Of a stretch of 5,415 nt of DNA, positions 1 to 5,099 are shown piece after piece. The position numbers and the translations under genes were made by a program. The notes beneath the pieces were generated by a model, which saw only the letters and a list, made by a program, of their open reading frames with translations, did no database searches and was not told the origin of the DNA. Origin of the DNA: JAQGMJ01 sp036271855 (GTDB lineage: Bacteria > Pseudomonadota > Gammaproteobacteria > Burkholderiales > JAEUOS01); contig DATAZV010000442.1 in NCBI GenBank assembly GCA_036271855.1, forward strand, positions 1 to 5,415. The letters are read 5' to 3'. Numbering within the stretch: the stretch's first letter is position 1; each line of letters begins with the position of its first letter.

Positions 1-263
1 CCCATCACATATTGCGCCGACACCACGCCGTTGCCGCCGGGCTTGTTGTCGATGAACACCTGCTCGCCCCAGCGGTCGCCGAGCTTCTGGCCGACGATGC
101 GCGCCACCGTGTCCGGGAAGCCGCCGGCGGCGTAGGGCACCACCACGCGCACCGGCTTGTTGGGATATTTTCCTTGCGCGAACGCCGGCTGCGCATACAG
201 CCACAACCCGCATAAAACGAAGATGGCGCCGATCAGCGCGGCCAGGCGATAAACCGATTTCAT
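1..263 (-). CDS. Bug/TctC-family tripartite tricarboxylate transporter substrate-binding protein, N-terminal part (cut by window edge)
   Basis: Reading leftward from an ATG at 263-261, 87 codons plus two bases (a Gly) are present before the window ends, so the C-terminal two thirds or so is missing. An AGGAG ribosome site lies at about 272-276. The N-terminus is a clear Sec signal peptide: a basic start (MKSVYR), a hydrophobic core at residues 8-24 and an AFA|Q cleavage site at 29/30. The mature part opens with the Bug signature: YPNKPVRVVVPYAAGG followed by D51 (residues 33-51), then DNKPGGNG (72-79). Family proteins are periplasmic receptors of about 320-330 residues that bind carboxylates, often without a cognate TctAB transporter nearby. 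It is divergent from a second Bug gene at 536. An ungapped hand alignment over 57 residues gives roughly two fifths identity, so they are old paralogues and not a recent duplication. The ligand cannot be told from this fragment. Confidence 0.93.
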   Translation of the reverse strand, partial: MKSVYRLAALIGAIFVLCGLWLYAQPAFAQGKYPNKPVRVVVPYAAGGFPDTVARIVGQKLGDRWGEQVFIDNKPGGNGVVSAQYVM

Positions 264-400
264 GCGTACGTCTCCTCTTGATCTTATGCTCCGCATTTTG
301 TCACTCTTCGACTGCACAAGCCAGTACGAGTTCGCGAAAGCAACACCGGGGGAAACCCGGGTTAAAACCTTTGCCAGCCGCCGGCGCCTGATCGACTCCA

Positions 401-417
401 CAATCGAGGGACGATTG
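401..417. promoter_or_regulatory. Palindrome in the divergent bug/bug intergenic region, candidate operator
   Basis: The sequence CAATCG-AGGGA-CGATTG is a perfect 6-bp inverted repeat with a 5-nt spacer. It lies 12 nt upstream of the candidate -35 box at 430, a position typical for an activator or repressor site. It does not fit the T-N11-A form of LysR boxes at its centre, and no regulator gene is next to it in this window. The regulator is therefore unknown, and chance occurrence is possible. Confidence 0.35.
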
Positions 418-429
418 CACATTCAAGGC

Positions 430-459
430 TTCACGCGCGCCCGCGCGCACACGTACAAT
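430..459 (+). promoter_or_regulatory. Candidate sigma70 promoter of the receptor-oxygenase-decarboxylase unit
   Basis: TTCACG (430-435) and TACAAT (454-459) are separated by 18 nt. The -10 matches the consensus at five of six bases and the -35 at four of six. Transcription would start near 466, giving a leader of about 70 nt before the ATG at 536. The -10 box covers the upstream in-frame start at 458, which argues against that start. The spacer is an unusually GC-rich purine/pyrimidine alternation. This is a pattern match only. Confidence 0.4.
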
Positions 460-523
460 GCTCCTCCCCAGAAGAGCAAAAGAGCGCCTGGCAACTCTCG
501 CGGCCAACCCCGCGCGGCGCCCC

Positions 524-531
524 GGAAGGAG
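524..531 (+). promoter_or_regulatory. Ribosome binding site that fixes the start of the second Bug gene
   Basis: GGAAGGAG is a strong Shine-Dalgarno match ending 4 nt before ATG 536. The spacing is short but the only alternatives are worse: the in-frame ATG at 458 has no such site, and the one at 557 is 25 nt away and would cut into the signal peptide. Confidence 0.75.
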
Positions 532-535
532 TGGC

Positions 536-1516
536 ATGTTCCGCCGTTTTCGTCTCATGCAGGCCCTGCTGTACACCGCGCTGGTTTGCATGGCGAACAC
601 CGTGCAGGCGCAATCGAATTACCCGAGCCACCCGGTGCGGGTGATCGCCCCTTTCTCCGCCGGCGGCAGCGCCGACACCCTGGGGCGCATCATCGCGCAA
701 AAGCTTACCGAAAGCCTGAAGCAGCCTTTCGTGGTGGAAAACCGCGGCGGCGCCGGCGGCCTGGTCGGCTCCGAGCTGGTCGCCAAGGCCGCCCCTGACG
801 GCTACACCCTGGTGATCTCCGGCGTTGCTTCGCACATCGTCGCCCTGGCCCTGGCCAAGCCGCCGCCCTTCGACGCCATGCGCGACTTCACCCATATCGC
901 CCTGATCGGCGGCCCGCCGATCGCCGTCATCGTCCACCCTTCGGTACCGGCACACGACGTCAAGAGCCTGGCCATCTGGCTGAAAGCACAGGGCGCCCCG
1001 GTCGCCTTCGGCTCGCCCGGCGTCGGCACCCACGGCCACCTGATCGGTGAAATGCTCGGCCAGGCCCTCGGGGTCGAGTTGCTGCACGCGCCCTACAAGG
1101 GCGCCGCGCCTGCGGTGGGCGACCTGATCGCCGGGCAGATCAAGCTGGCTTCGATCACGCTGAACACCGCCGGCCCGCAACTGCGCGCCGGCAAGGCGCG
1201 GGCGATTGCCTTCACCTCGCGTGCGCGCATCACCGACTATCCGAACGTCGCCACCTTCGCCGAGCAGGGCTACCCGCAACTGGTCGCTTCCACCTGGTTT
1301 TCGCTCTCCGGCCCGGCCAAAATGCCCGAGGAAATCGCCTTTCGCCTGAACGCCGAAGTGCGCAAGGCGTTGCAGGCGCCGGACGTCAAGGAACGCTTTC
1401 GCGCCGAAGGCATCGAGACGGCGGATTACGACGTGCCCGCCTTCAACAAATTCGTCGCCGAGGAATCGCACCGCTGGACCGACGTGGTGCGCAAGTCCGG
1501 CACCAAGGCAGAGTAG
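536..1516 (+). CDS. Bug/TctC-family tripartite tricarboxylate transporter substrate-binding protein
   Basis: A complete 326-residue periplasmic solute receptor, the usual family length. The open frame extends upstream to 458, but ATG 536 is chosen because it has a GGAAGGAG site and begins a proper Sec signal peptide: MFRRFR, a hydrophobic stretch at 8-23 and a VQA|Q cleavage site at 25/26. Family signatures appear in order: YPSHPVRVIAPFSAGG with D47 (29-47), ENRGGAGG (68-75), PDGYTL (87-92), the HAPYKGAAPA region (184-193), and a C-terminal lobe ending in ESHRWTDVVRKSG. Bug receptors fold as two lobes and bind small carboxylates, including aromatic acids. Membership of an oxygenase-decarboxylase unit (34 nt to the next gene) suggests the ligand is the aromatic acid degraded by it. 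No TctA/TctB membrane subunits are in the window. The family call is firm; the ligand is inference. Confidence 0.95.
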   Translation: MFRRFRLMQALLYTALVCMANTVQAQSNYPSHPVRVIAPFSAGGSADTLGRIIAQKLTESLKQPFVVENRGGAGGLVGSELVAKAAPDGYTLVISGVASHIVALALAKPPPFDAMRDFTHIALIGGPPIAVIVHPSVPAHDVKSLAIWLKAQGAPVAFGSPGVGTHGHLIGEMLGQALGVELLHAPYKGAAPAVGDLIAGQIKLASITLNTAGPQLRAGKARAIAFTSRARITDYPNVATFAEQGYPQLVASTWFSLSGPAKMPEEIAFRLNAEVRKALQAPDVKERFRAEGIETADYDVPAFNKFVAEESHRWTDVVRKSGTKAE

Positions 1517-1550
1517 CTTGTAACAGACGTAACCGCAGGAGAAACAGATC

Positions 1551-2834
1551 ATGATGACTCTCGAACAAAGCGAACAGATCACCCGCACCGGCCCCGGCAC
1601 CCTGATGGGCGATTATTTCCGCCGCTACTGGATCCCGGCCCTGCACGACTGGGAATTGCCCGAACCCGACTGTCCCCCGGTGCGCGTGCAATTGCTGGGC
1701 GAAAAGATGGTGGCCTTTCGCGACACCGAAGGCCGCATCGGCCTGATCGAGGAATTCTGCGCCCATCGCGGCGTCTCGCTATGGTTCGGGCGCAATGAAG
1801 AATGCGGCCTGCGCTGCCCGTACCACGGCTGGAAATACGACGTGAACGGCAATTGCACCGAACTGCCCAGCGAACCGGAAGAAACCGGCATGCGCGGCCG
1901 CATCAAGCTGAAAGCGTACCCGGCAATCGAAGCCGGCGGCGTGATCTGGACCTACATGGGCCCGCCTGAATTGCAGCCCGAGCCGCCCGGCCTGGAGTGG
2001 GTCAACGTCGCCCCCGAGCGCCGCTACGTCACCAAGCGCCTGCAGGAGAGCAACTACCTGCAGGCGATCGAGGGCGGCATCGACTCTTCCCACGTTTCCT
2101 TCCTGCACGGCAGCTCGCTCAAGCGCGACCCGCTGTTCACCGGCAGCCGCGGCAACGTCTACAACGAACACGACAAGATGCCGATTTTCGACGTCGCCGA
2201 GTTCGAGGGCGGGCTATTGATCGGCGCGCGCCGCAATGCCGACGAAGGCCGCTACTACTGGCGCATCACCCCCTTCATCTACCCCTGGCACACCATCATT
2301 CCGCCGCGCGCCGGCCACCCGCTCGGCTGCCACGTGTGGGTGCCGATCGACGACGAAAACTGCTGGGCCTGGTCGATCAACTACCACCCCGGCCGCGCCC
2401 TGAGCGAAAAGGAAGTGGGCGCGATGAAGGGCGGCGCCGGCATTCACGTCAAGTACGTGCCCGGCACCTTCATCCCCCTGGCCAACAAGACCAACGACTA
2501 CCTGATGGACCGCGCCGGCCAGAAGGCAGGCGTCACCTTCAGCGGCATCGAAGGCATCGCCATGCAGGACGCCAGCCTGCAGGAAAGCATGGGTGCGGTC
2601 CAGGACCGCACCAAGGAACACCTGTGCTCCACCGACAACGGCATCATCATGATGCGGCGCGGCTTGCTCAAGGCGGCGAAGGCGGCGCGCGAAGGCAAGC
2701 CGGTTCCCGGCATCAGCGCCATCTCGCAGCGCGTGCGCTCCTGCTCGATCGAATTGCCCTATGCCGTGCACTACACCGAAGGCGCCAAGCACGGCCTGTT
2801 CGCCCCGCCGGATACCGATCCGGTCACGGTCTGA
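1551..2834 (+). CDS. Rieske [2Fe-2S] aromatic ring-hydroxylating oxygenase, alpha subunit, phthalate 4,5-dioxygenase type
   Basis: A 427-residue cytoplasmic oxygenase component that activates O2 to hydroxylate or demethylate an aromatic acid, with electrons from a separate reductase. The Rieske cluster ligands are visible: C70-A-H72 (in FCAHRG) and C89-P-Y-H92 (CPYHGWKYD). The catalytic domain has the mononuclear-iron motif D178-SS-H181-VSFL-H186, where D178 would bridge to the Rieske cluster and H181/H186 bind iron. The third ligand is probably D340 in IAMQDASLQESMG, by position and conservation (inference). Length, the Rieske spacing and the C-terminal QESMG...DRTKEHL...D pattern fit the phthalate 4,5-dioxygenase group better than the two-subunit naphthalene/biphenyl type, and no beta-subunit gene follows. 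AGGAG at 1537-1541 lies 9 nt before ATG 1551; ATG 1554 is a possible alternative. It sits between a Bug receptor gene and a decarboxylase homologue in one likely operon. The exact substrate is unknown. Confidence 0.93.
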   Translation: MMTLEQSEQITRTGPGTLMGDYFRRYWIPALHDWELPEPDCPPVRVQLLGEKMVAFRDTEGRIGLIEEFCAHRGVSLWFGRNEECGLRCPYHGWKYDVNGNCTELPSEPEETGMRGRIKLKAYPAIEAGGVIWTYMGPPELQPEPPGLEWVNVAPERRYVTKRLQESNYLQAIEGGIDSSHVSFLHGSSLKRDPLFTGSRGNVYNEHDKMPIFDVAEFEGGLLIGARRNADEGRYYWRITPFIYPWHTIIPPRAGHPLGCHVWVPIDDENCWAWSINYHPGRALSEKEVGAMKGGAGIHVKYVPGTFIPLANKTNDYLMDRAGQKAGVTFSGIEGIAMQDASLQESMGAVQDRTKEHLCSTDNGIIMMRRGLLKAAKAAREGKPVPGISAISQRVRSCSIELPYAVHYTEGAKHGLFAPPDTDPVTV

Positions 2835-2853
2835 TCACTCAAAGAGATTTCAC

Positions 2854-3849
2854 ATGGCAAACAAGCTTCCCCTCACGCTGGCCTGCTGGAACTACGACCG
2901 CACCCGTGGCCTGGCCGACGGCAGCGTGCAGCCCGACGGCATTGCGCTGAACTACCTTGACCTGCCGGTGGAAGAAACCTTCTTTCGCATGCTGCGCTAC
3001 AAGGAGTTCGACCTGGCCGAACTCTCCTTCTCCTCCTACTGCGTGTCATTGATGAAGGACCCGCAGCCTTTCATCGCCATCCCGATCTTCCCCTCGCGTT
3101 TCTTCCGCCACTCCAGCATCTTCGTGTCGAACAAAAGCGGCATCAAGGAACCGAAAGACCTGATCGGCAAAAAGATCGCCACCCCCGAATACCAGATGAC
3201 CGCCCCGGTGTGGATACGCGGCATTTTGCAGGACGAATACGGCGTGCCGGTGGATAGCGTCGAGTACCACACCGGCGGCGAGGAAGAGCCGAACCGCGAC
3301 GAGAAGATCAAGCTCGACCTGCCGCCCAACATCAAGATCAAGCCGATTGCCCCCGGCAAAATCTTGTCGCACATGCTGGCCGACGGCGAACTCGACGCCA
3401 TGCACACCGCGCGCAGCCCCTCCACTTATCTCTCGCGCCCCGGCACCGTCAGCCGCCTGTTCGAGAACTACCAGGAAGTCGAGCTGGCCTACTACCGCAA
3501 GACCAAGATCTTCCCGATCATGCACACCATCGCCATCCGCCGCGAGGTGTATGAGAAGAATCCGTGGATCGCCCGTTCGCTCTACAAGGCCTTCGCCGAA
3601 TCACAGCGCCGCACCTATGAAGACATGGGCATCACCGCCGCCTTCAAGACCATGCTGCCCTGGCTCAACGCGCATGTGGAAGCCGCGCGCCGCGACCTCG
3701 GCCACGATTGGTGGCCCTACGGCTTCGGCCCGAATCGCCACGTCATCGACACCTTCCTGCGCTATCACCACGAGCAGGGGCTGTCGAAGCGCCGGCTGAC
3801 GCCGGAAGAATGCTTCGCGCCGGAGACGATGGAGGCGTTCAAGATTTAG
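2854..3849 (+). CDS. 4,5-dihydroxyphthalate decarboxylase-like protein (periplasmic-binding-protein fold, cytosolic)
   Basis: The product has 331 residues, about the length of known 4,5-dihydroxyphthalate decarboxylases, which turn that acid into protocatechuate. Recognisable family stretches include GLADGSVQPDGI (19-30), ELSFSSYC (56-63), FPSRFFRHSSIFVS (79-92), a substrate-binding-protein-like KEPKDLIGKKIATPEY (98-113), FPIMHTIAIRR (220-230) and a C-terminal run from DWWPYG (285-290) to LTPEECFAPET (315-325). There is no signal peptide, so although the fold is that of an ABC substrate-binding protein, a cytosolic enzyme is expected. The frame is open from 2761, but the 31 extra codons overlap the oxygenase gene and look non-coding. 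ATG 2854 has a weak AAAGAGA site 6 nt upstream. It lies 19 nt after the oxygenase and ends the unit. Databases often label such proteins as ABC transporter substrate-binding, and some members may decarboxylate other hydroxy-aromatic acids. Confidence 0.85.
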   Translation: MANKLPLTLACWNYDRTRGLADGSVQPDGIALNYLDLPVEETFFRMLRYKEFDLAELSFSSYCVSLMKDPQPFIAIPIFPSRFFRHSSIFVSNKSGIKEPKDLIGKKIATPEYQMTAPVWIRGILQDEYGVPVDSVEYHTGGEEEPNRDEKIKLDLPPNIKIKPIAPGKILSHMLADGELDAMHTARSPSTYLSRPGTVSRLFENYQEVELAYYRKTKIFPIMHTIAIRREVYEKNPWIARSLYKAFAESQRRTYEDMGITAAFKTMLPWLNAHVEAARRDLGHDWWPYGFGPNRHVIDTFLRYHHEQGLSKRRLTPEECFAPETMEAFKI

Positions 3850-3860
3850 CCGGGATGATT

Positions 3861-3894
3861 CGCCGAAGGCGGCCGCGTCACTTCTCCGGCGGCC
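3861..3894. terminator. Inverted repeats between convergent genes, weak terminator candidate
   Basis: Only 28 nt separate the decarboxylase stop from the toxin stop. Two small stems are present: CGCC-GAA-GGCG (3861-3871) and GGCCGC-N12-GCGGCC (3871-3876 with 3889-3894), the second reaching into the toxin 3' end. Neither is followed by a T run on either strand, so a classical intrinsic terminator is not shown. They may slow read-through or be chance in GC-rich DNA. Confidence 0.22.
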
Positions 3895-4159
3895 ATTGCT
3901 GGGCGCCGTGAAGCAAATGCAGCACCTCGATATCGCGCCCACGTATGCGGTAGACGACGATGAAAGGCGTCTTGCTGATTACCAGTTCGCGCGTACCTTT
4001 AACGCGCCCTGGCCTTCCCAGCCTCGGCTGTTGAAGCAATTGCTCGACCTGCGGATCGATCAGGTCGTCCCGGCGAGCGGCAGCGACGGGATTGTCGGCG
4101 GAGATGTAGTTGATTTGCTCTTCACGCTGGGCGATGGCAACAGGCCACCAGCGGATCAA
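3878..4159 (-). CDS. RelE/ParE-family type II toxin
   Basis: A 93-residue protein of the ParE/RelE superfamily, whose members poison gyrase or cleave mRNA on the ribosome when not bound by their antitoxin. The family layout is clear: an N-terminal strand IRWWPVAIA (2-10), a helix with QREEQINYISADNPVAAARR (11-30), basic PRLGRPGRVKGTRELV (45-60) and the typical C-terminal strands IVVYRIRGRDIEVLHLLHGAQQWP (67-90). The ending VLHLLHGAQQWP is characteristic of ParE toxins. The start is a TTG (4159-4157) with an AAAGGA site 8 nt upstream; no in-frame ATG lies near. The TTG overlaps the antitoxin stop as TTGA, implying translational coupling and keeping toxin synthesis below antitoxin. ParE is favoured over RelE by sequence feel; the target is not proven. 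Confidence 0.9.
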   Translation of the reverse strand: MIRWWPVAIAQREEQINYISADNPVAAARRDDLIDPQVEQLLQQPRLGRPGRVKGTRELVISKTPFIVVYRIRGRDIEVLHLLHGAQQWPPEK

Positions 4160-4638
4160 ACCGGTTTTCCTTTGCCGACGCGCTTGAGCAATTCAGCGCG
4201 ACGCTTGGCGAAGCGGGCTTTGACCTCGTCGTGCGAAACCCAGACCGCGGTCGGGTCATCGGCCTCGGCGATGGCGCGCTCGACTTCGGCGCGAAACCAC
4301 CGATCGTAGCTCGCAGCCTCATGCGCTTGCTTCATGCGCTTCGAAACATCGGTCCGCCCGGGACCAGACTTTGCCTCGCCGCCATAATTCGCGGCATCCA
4401 CCTCAAAACGGTCGATACCGATATTTTTCAAATAGGCCACCAGGGTTTCGAGCCGGCGAAAGGTGCGGGCGCCGTGGCTGCGCTGCGAGGCCAGCATGCG
4501 CCGCGCGCGGCCATGGCGAACCACCACGCACCAGCCGCCGGCGCGGCCGACCACTTCCGCGGCCGTGACGGACCCCGATTGCACCAGGTCCGAAAGGGTG
4601 GCGTGATCGATGGTATTGGTGCTGAGGCTGGCCGGCAT
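4156..4638 (-). CDS. Two-domain antitoxin: plasmid-stability/partition-associated N-domain plus PaaA2/ParD-like antitoxin tail
   Basis: The product is 160 residues from ATG 4638, far longer than the 60-90 residues usual for ParE antitoxins. The C-terminal part, about 100-150 (SKRMKQAHEAASYDRWFRAEVE, then an acidic AEADDP and VSHDEVKARFAKRRAELL), resembles the PaaA2-like stability-determinant antitoxins that wrap around ParE toxins. The N-terminal part, about 14-84, is a compact domain (GGWCVVVRHGRARRMLASQRS, then FRRLETLVAYLKNIGIDRFEVDAANY). I recall it from plasmid or island proteins labelled partition-associated (ParC-like); this assignment is from memory. A Gly/Lys-rich linker (86-99) joins them. 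A TTG at 4647 with AGAAG 4 nt upstream is an alternative start adding three residues; the ATG lies 13 nt from that site. The gene overlaps the toxin start by four bases. Confidence 0.8.
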   Translation of the reverse strand: MPASLSTNTIDHATLSDLVQSGSVTAAEVVGRAGGWCVVVRHGRARRMLASQRSHGARTFRRLETLVAYLKNIGIDRFEVDAANYGGEAKSGPGRTDVSKRMKQAHEAASYDRWFRAEVERAIAEADDPTAVWVSHDEVKARFAKRRAELLKRVGKGKPV

Positions 4639-4669
4639 GGCGGACAATTCGCTTCTGATTAGAGGATGG

Positions 4670-4697
4670 ATGATACGCAGTTATTAAATAAATGCAA
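4670..4697 (-). promoter_or_regulatory. Candidate promoter of the toxin-antitoxin operon
   Basis: On the minus strand, TTGCAT (4697-4692) and TATCAT (4675-4670) are separated by 16 nt. The -10 matches five of six consensus bases while the -35 matches only the first three. Transcription would start near 4663, giving a leader of about 25 nt before ATG 4638. The spacer is AT-rich and almost entirely occupied by a palindrome, as expected for an autorepressed toxin-antitoxin promoter. Confidence 0.5.
4677..4695. promoter_or_regulatory. 19-bp near-perfect palindrome, likely antitoxin/toxin-antitoxin operator
   Basis: GCAGTTATTAAATAAATGC is symmetrical about position 4686, with GCA/TGC and TTATT/AATAA arms and only one mismatched pair (4680 with 4692). 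It fills the spacer of the candidate toxin-antitoxin promoter and touches its -35. Type II antitoxins commonly repress their own promoter through such sites. The binding protein is inferred from location. Confidence 0.55.
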
Positions 4698-4711
4698 TCC
4701 GCCCACGACTG

Positions 4712-4721
4712 GCGCCGGCGC
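4712..4721. repeat. GC-only perfect palindrome between the two divergent promoters
   Basis: GCGCCGGCGC is a perfect 10-bp palindrome lying between the two outward-facing -35 boxes and abutting the -35 of the ArsR promoter. It could be a third protein site or simply a GC-rich insulator; composition makes chance plausible. Confidence 0.25.
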
Positions 4722-4751
4722 TTGACACATCAATAACCATTTGGTTATGAT
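4722..4751 (+). promoter_or_regulatory. Sigma70 promoter of the ArsR-AHSA1 operon
   Basis: A perfect TTGACA (4722-4727) and TATGAT (4746-4751, five of six consensus bases) with an 18-nt spacer. The expected start site, about 7 nt after the -10, falls on the A of ATG 4758. No Shine-Dalgarno sequence lies before that ATG, so the transcript is probably leaderless. An operator palindrome lies in the spacer and enters the -10. Confidence 0.8.
4733..4748. promoter_or_regulatory. Palindromic operator in the ArsR promoter spacer
   Basis: ATAACCA-TT-TGGTTAT is a perfect 7-bp inverted repeat with a 2-nt centre. It occupies the spacer between -35 and -10 and overlaps the first three bases of the -10, so a bound dimer would block RNA polymerase. 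ArsR-family repressors bind symmetrical AT-rich sites of this kind and usually regulate themselves, so the gene 10 nt downstream is the obvious candidate. Confidence 0.72.
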
Positions 4752-4757
4752 TTGTTC

Positions 4758-5099
4758 ATGCCTGCCGCTTCCCCCAGCAAACCCGCCAACCGCGACGCCC
4801 TATTCCGCGCGCTTTCCGATCCCACCCGGCGCGCCATGTTCGAGCGTCTGATGCGCGACGGCGAGCTGACGGTGCGCGCCCTTACGGACGAGGCTGGCGT
4901 GTCGCAGCCGATGGTCTCCAAGCACCTGGCCGTGCTGAAGGAGGCCGGCCTGGTGCGTGACCGGCCGCAGGGGCGGGTGGTGCATTACCGGGCCGACGCA
5001 AAGAGCCTGAAACCCCTGGTCGACTGGATGACCCGGTACCGCGCCTTCTGGCACGACCGCTTCGAGCGCCTCGACGATCTCTTGAACAGGATGGACTAA
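4758..5099 (+). CDS. ArsR/SmtB-family winged-helix transcriptional repressor
   Basis: The product has 113 residues, normal for the family, and acts as a DNA-binding dimer. The N-terminal ALFRALSDPTRRAMFERL (14-31) is the hallmark first helix region. The helix-turn-helix covers about 37-65 (LTVRALTDEAGVSQPMVSKHLAVLKEAGLV), with the recognition helix near 49-60, and the wing is QGRVVHYRAD (71-80). There is no cysteine anywhere, so the classical CxC metal site is absent and sensing of arsenic or cadmium is unlikely. It belongs with the ArsR proteins paired with AHSA1/SRPBCC genes. ATG 4758 is preferred over the in-frame TTG 4752, because the latter directly abuts the -10 box and would precede the transcription start. 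The stop overlaps the next start by one base (TAATG). A promoter and operator directly upstream suggest autorepression of the pair. The inducer is unknown. Confidence 0.93.
   Translation: MPAASPSKPANRDALFRALSDPTRRAMFERLMRDGELTVRALTDEAGVSQPMVSKHLAVLKEAGLVRDRPQGRVVHYRADAKSLKPLVDWMTRYRAFWHDRFERLDDLLNRMD

Noticed and set aside
264..345. Leftward promoter for the truncated Bug gene
   Set aside because: A TAAGAT-like -10 can be seen on the minus strand, but no -35 at acceptable spacing accompanies it, so no promoter is called.
346..360. CCGGG-GGAAA-CCCGG hairpin in the intergenic region
   Set aside because: The stem is only 5 bp, does not extend outward, and lacks a T run or a clear link to either gene; it is likely chance in GC-rich DNA.
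458..535. Upstream in-frame start giving 26 extra residues on the second Bug protein
   Set aside because: The extension has no ribosome site, overlaps the candidate -10 box and would bury the signal peptide; ATG 536 has a strong GGAAGGAG.
262..798. A 178-codon plus-strand frame spanning the intergenic region into the second Bug gene
   Set aside because: It crosses the regulatory region and runs out of frame through a firm gene; its translation is low-complexity and basic.
431..1600. A 389-codon open frame on the minus strand opposite the second Bug gene
   Set aside because: It is antisense to a gene with firm family signatures, has no recognisable domain, and long antisense frames are expected in GC-rich DNA with strong third-position bias.
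2761..2853. Upstream in-frame start of the decarboxylase homologue
   Set aside because: The extra 31 codons overlap the oxygenase C-terminus in another frame and do not resemble the family; ATG 2854 gives the usual 331 residues.
1997..2950. A 317-codon plus-strand frame overlapping the Rieske gene in another frame
   Set aside because: Its translation is extremely rich in Arg, Pro and Ala with no domain, which is the usual out-of-frame reading of a GC-rich gene.
4231..4662. A 143-codon plus-strand frame opposite the antitoxin gene
   Set aside because: It is antisense to a better supported gene whose product matches antitoxin features and which overlaps the toxin start.
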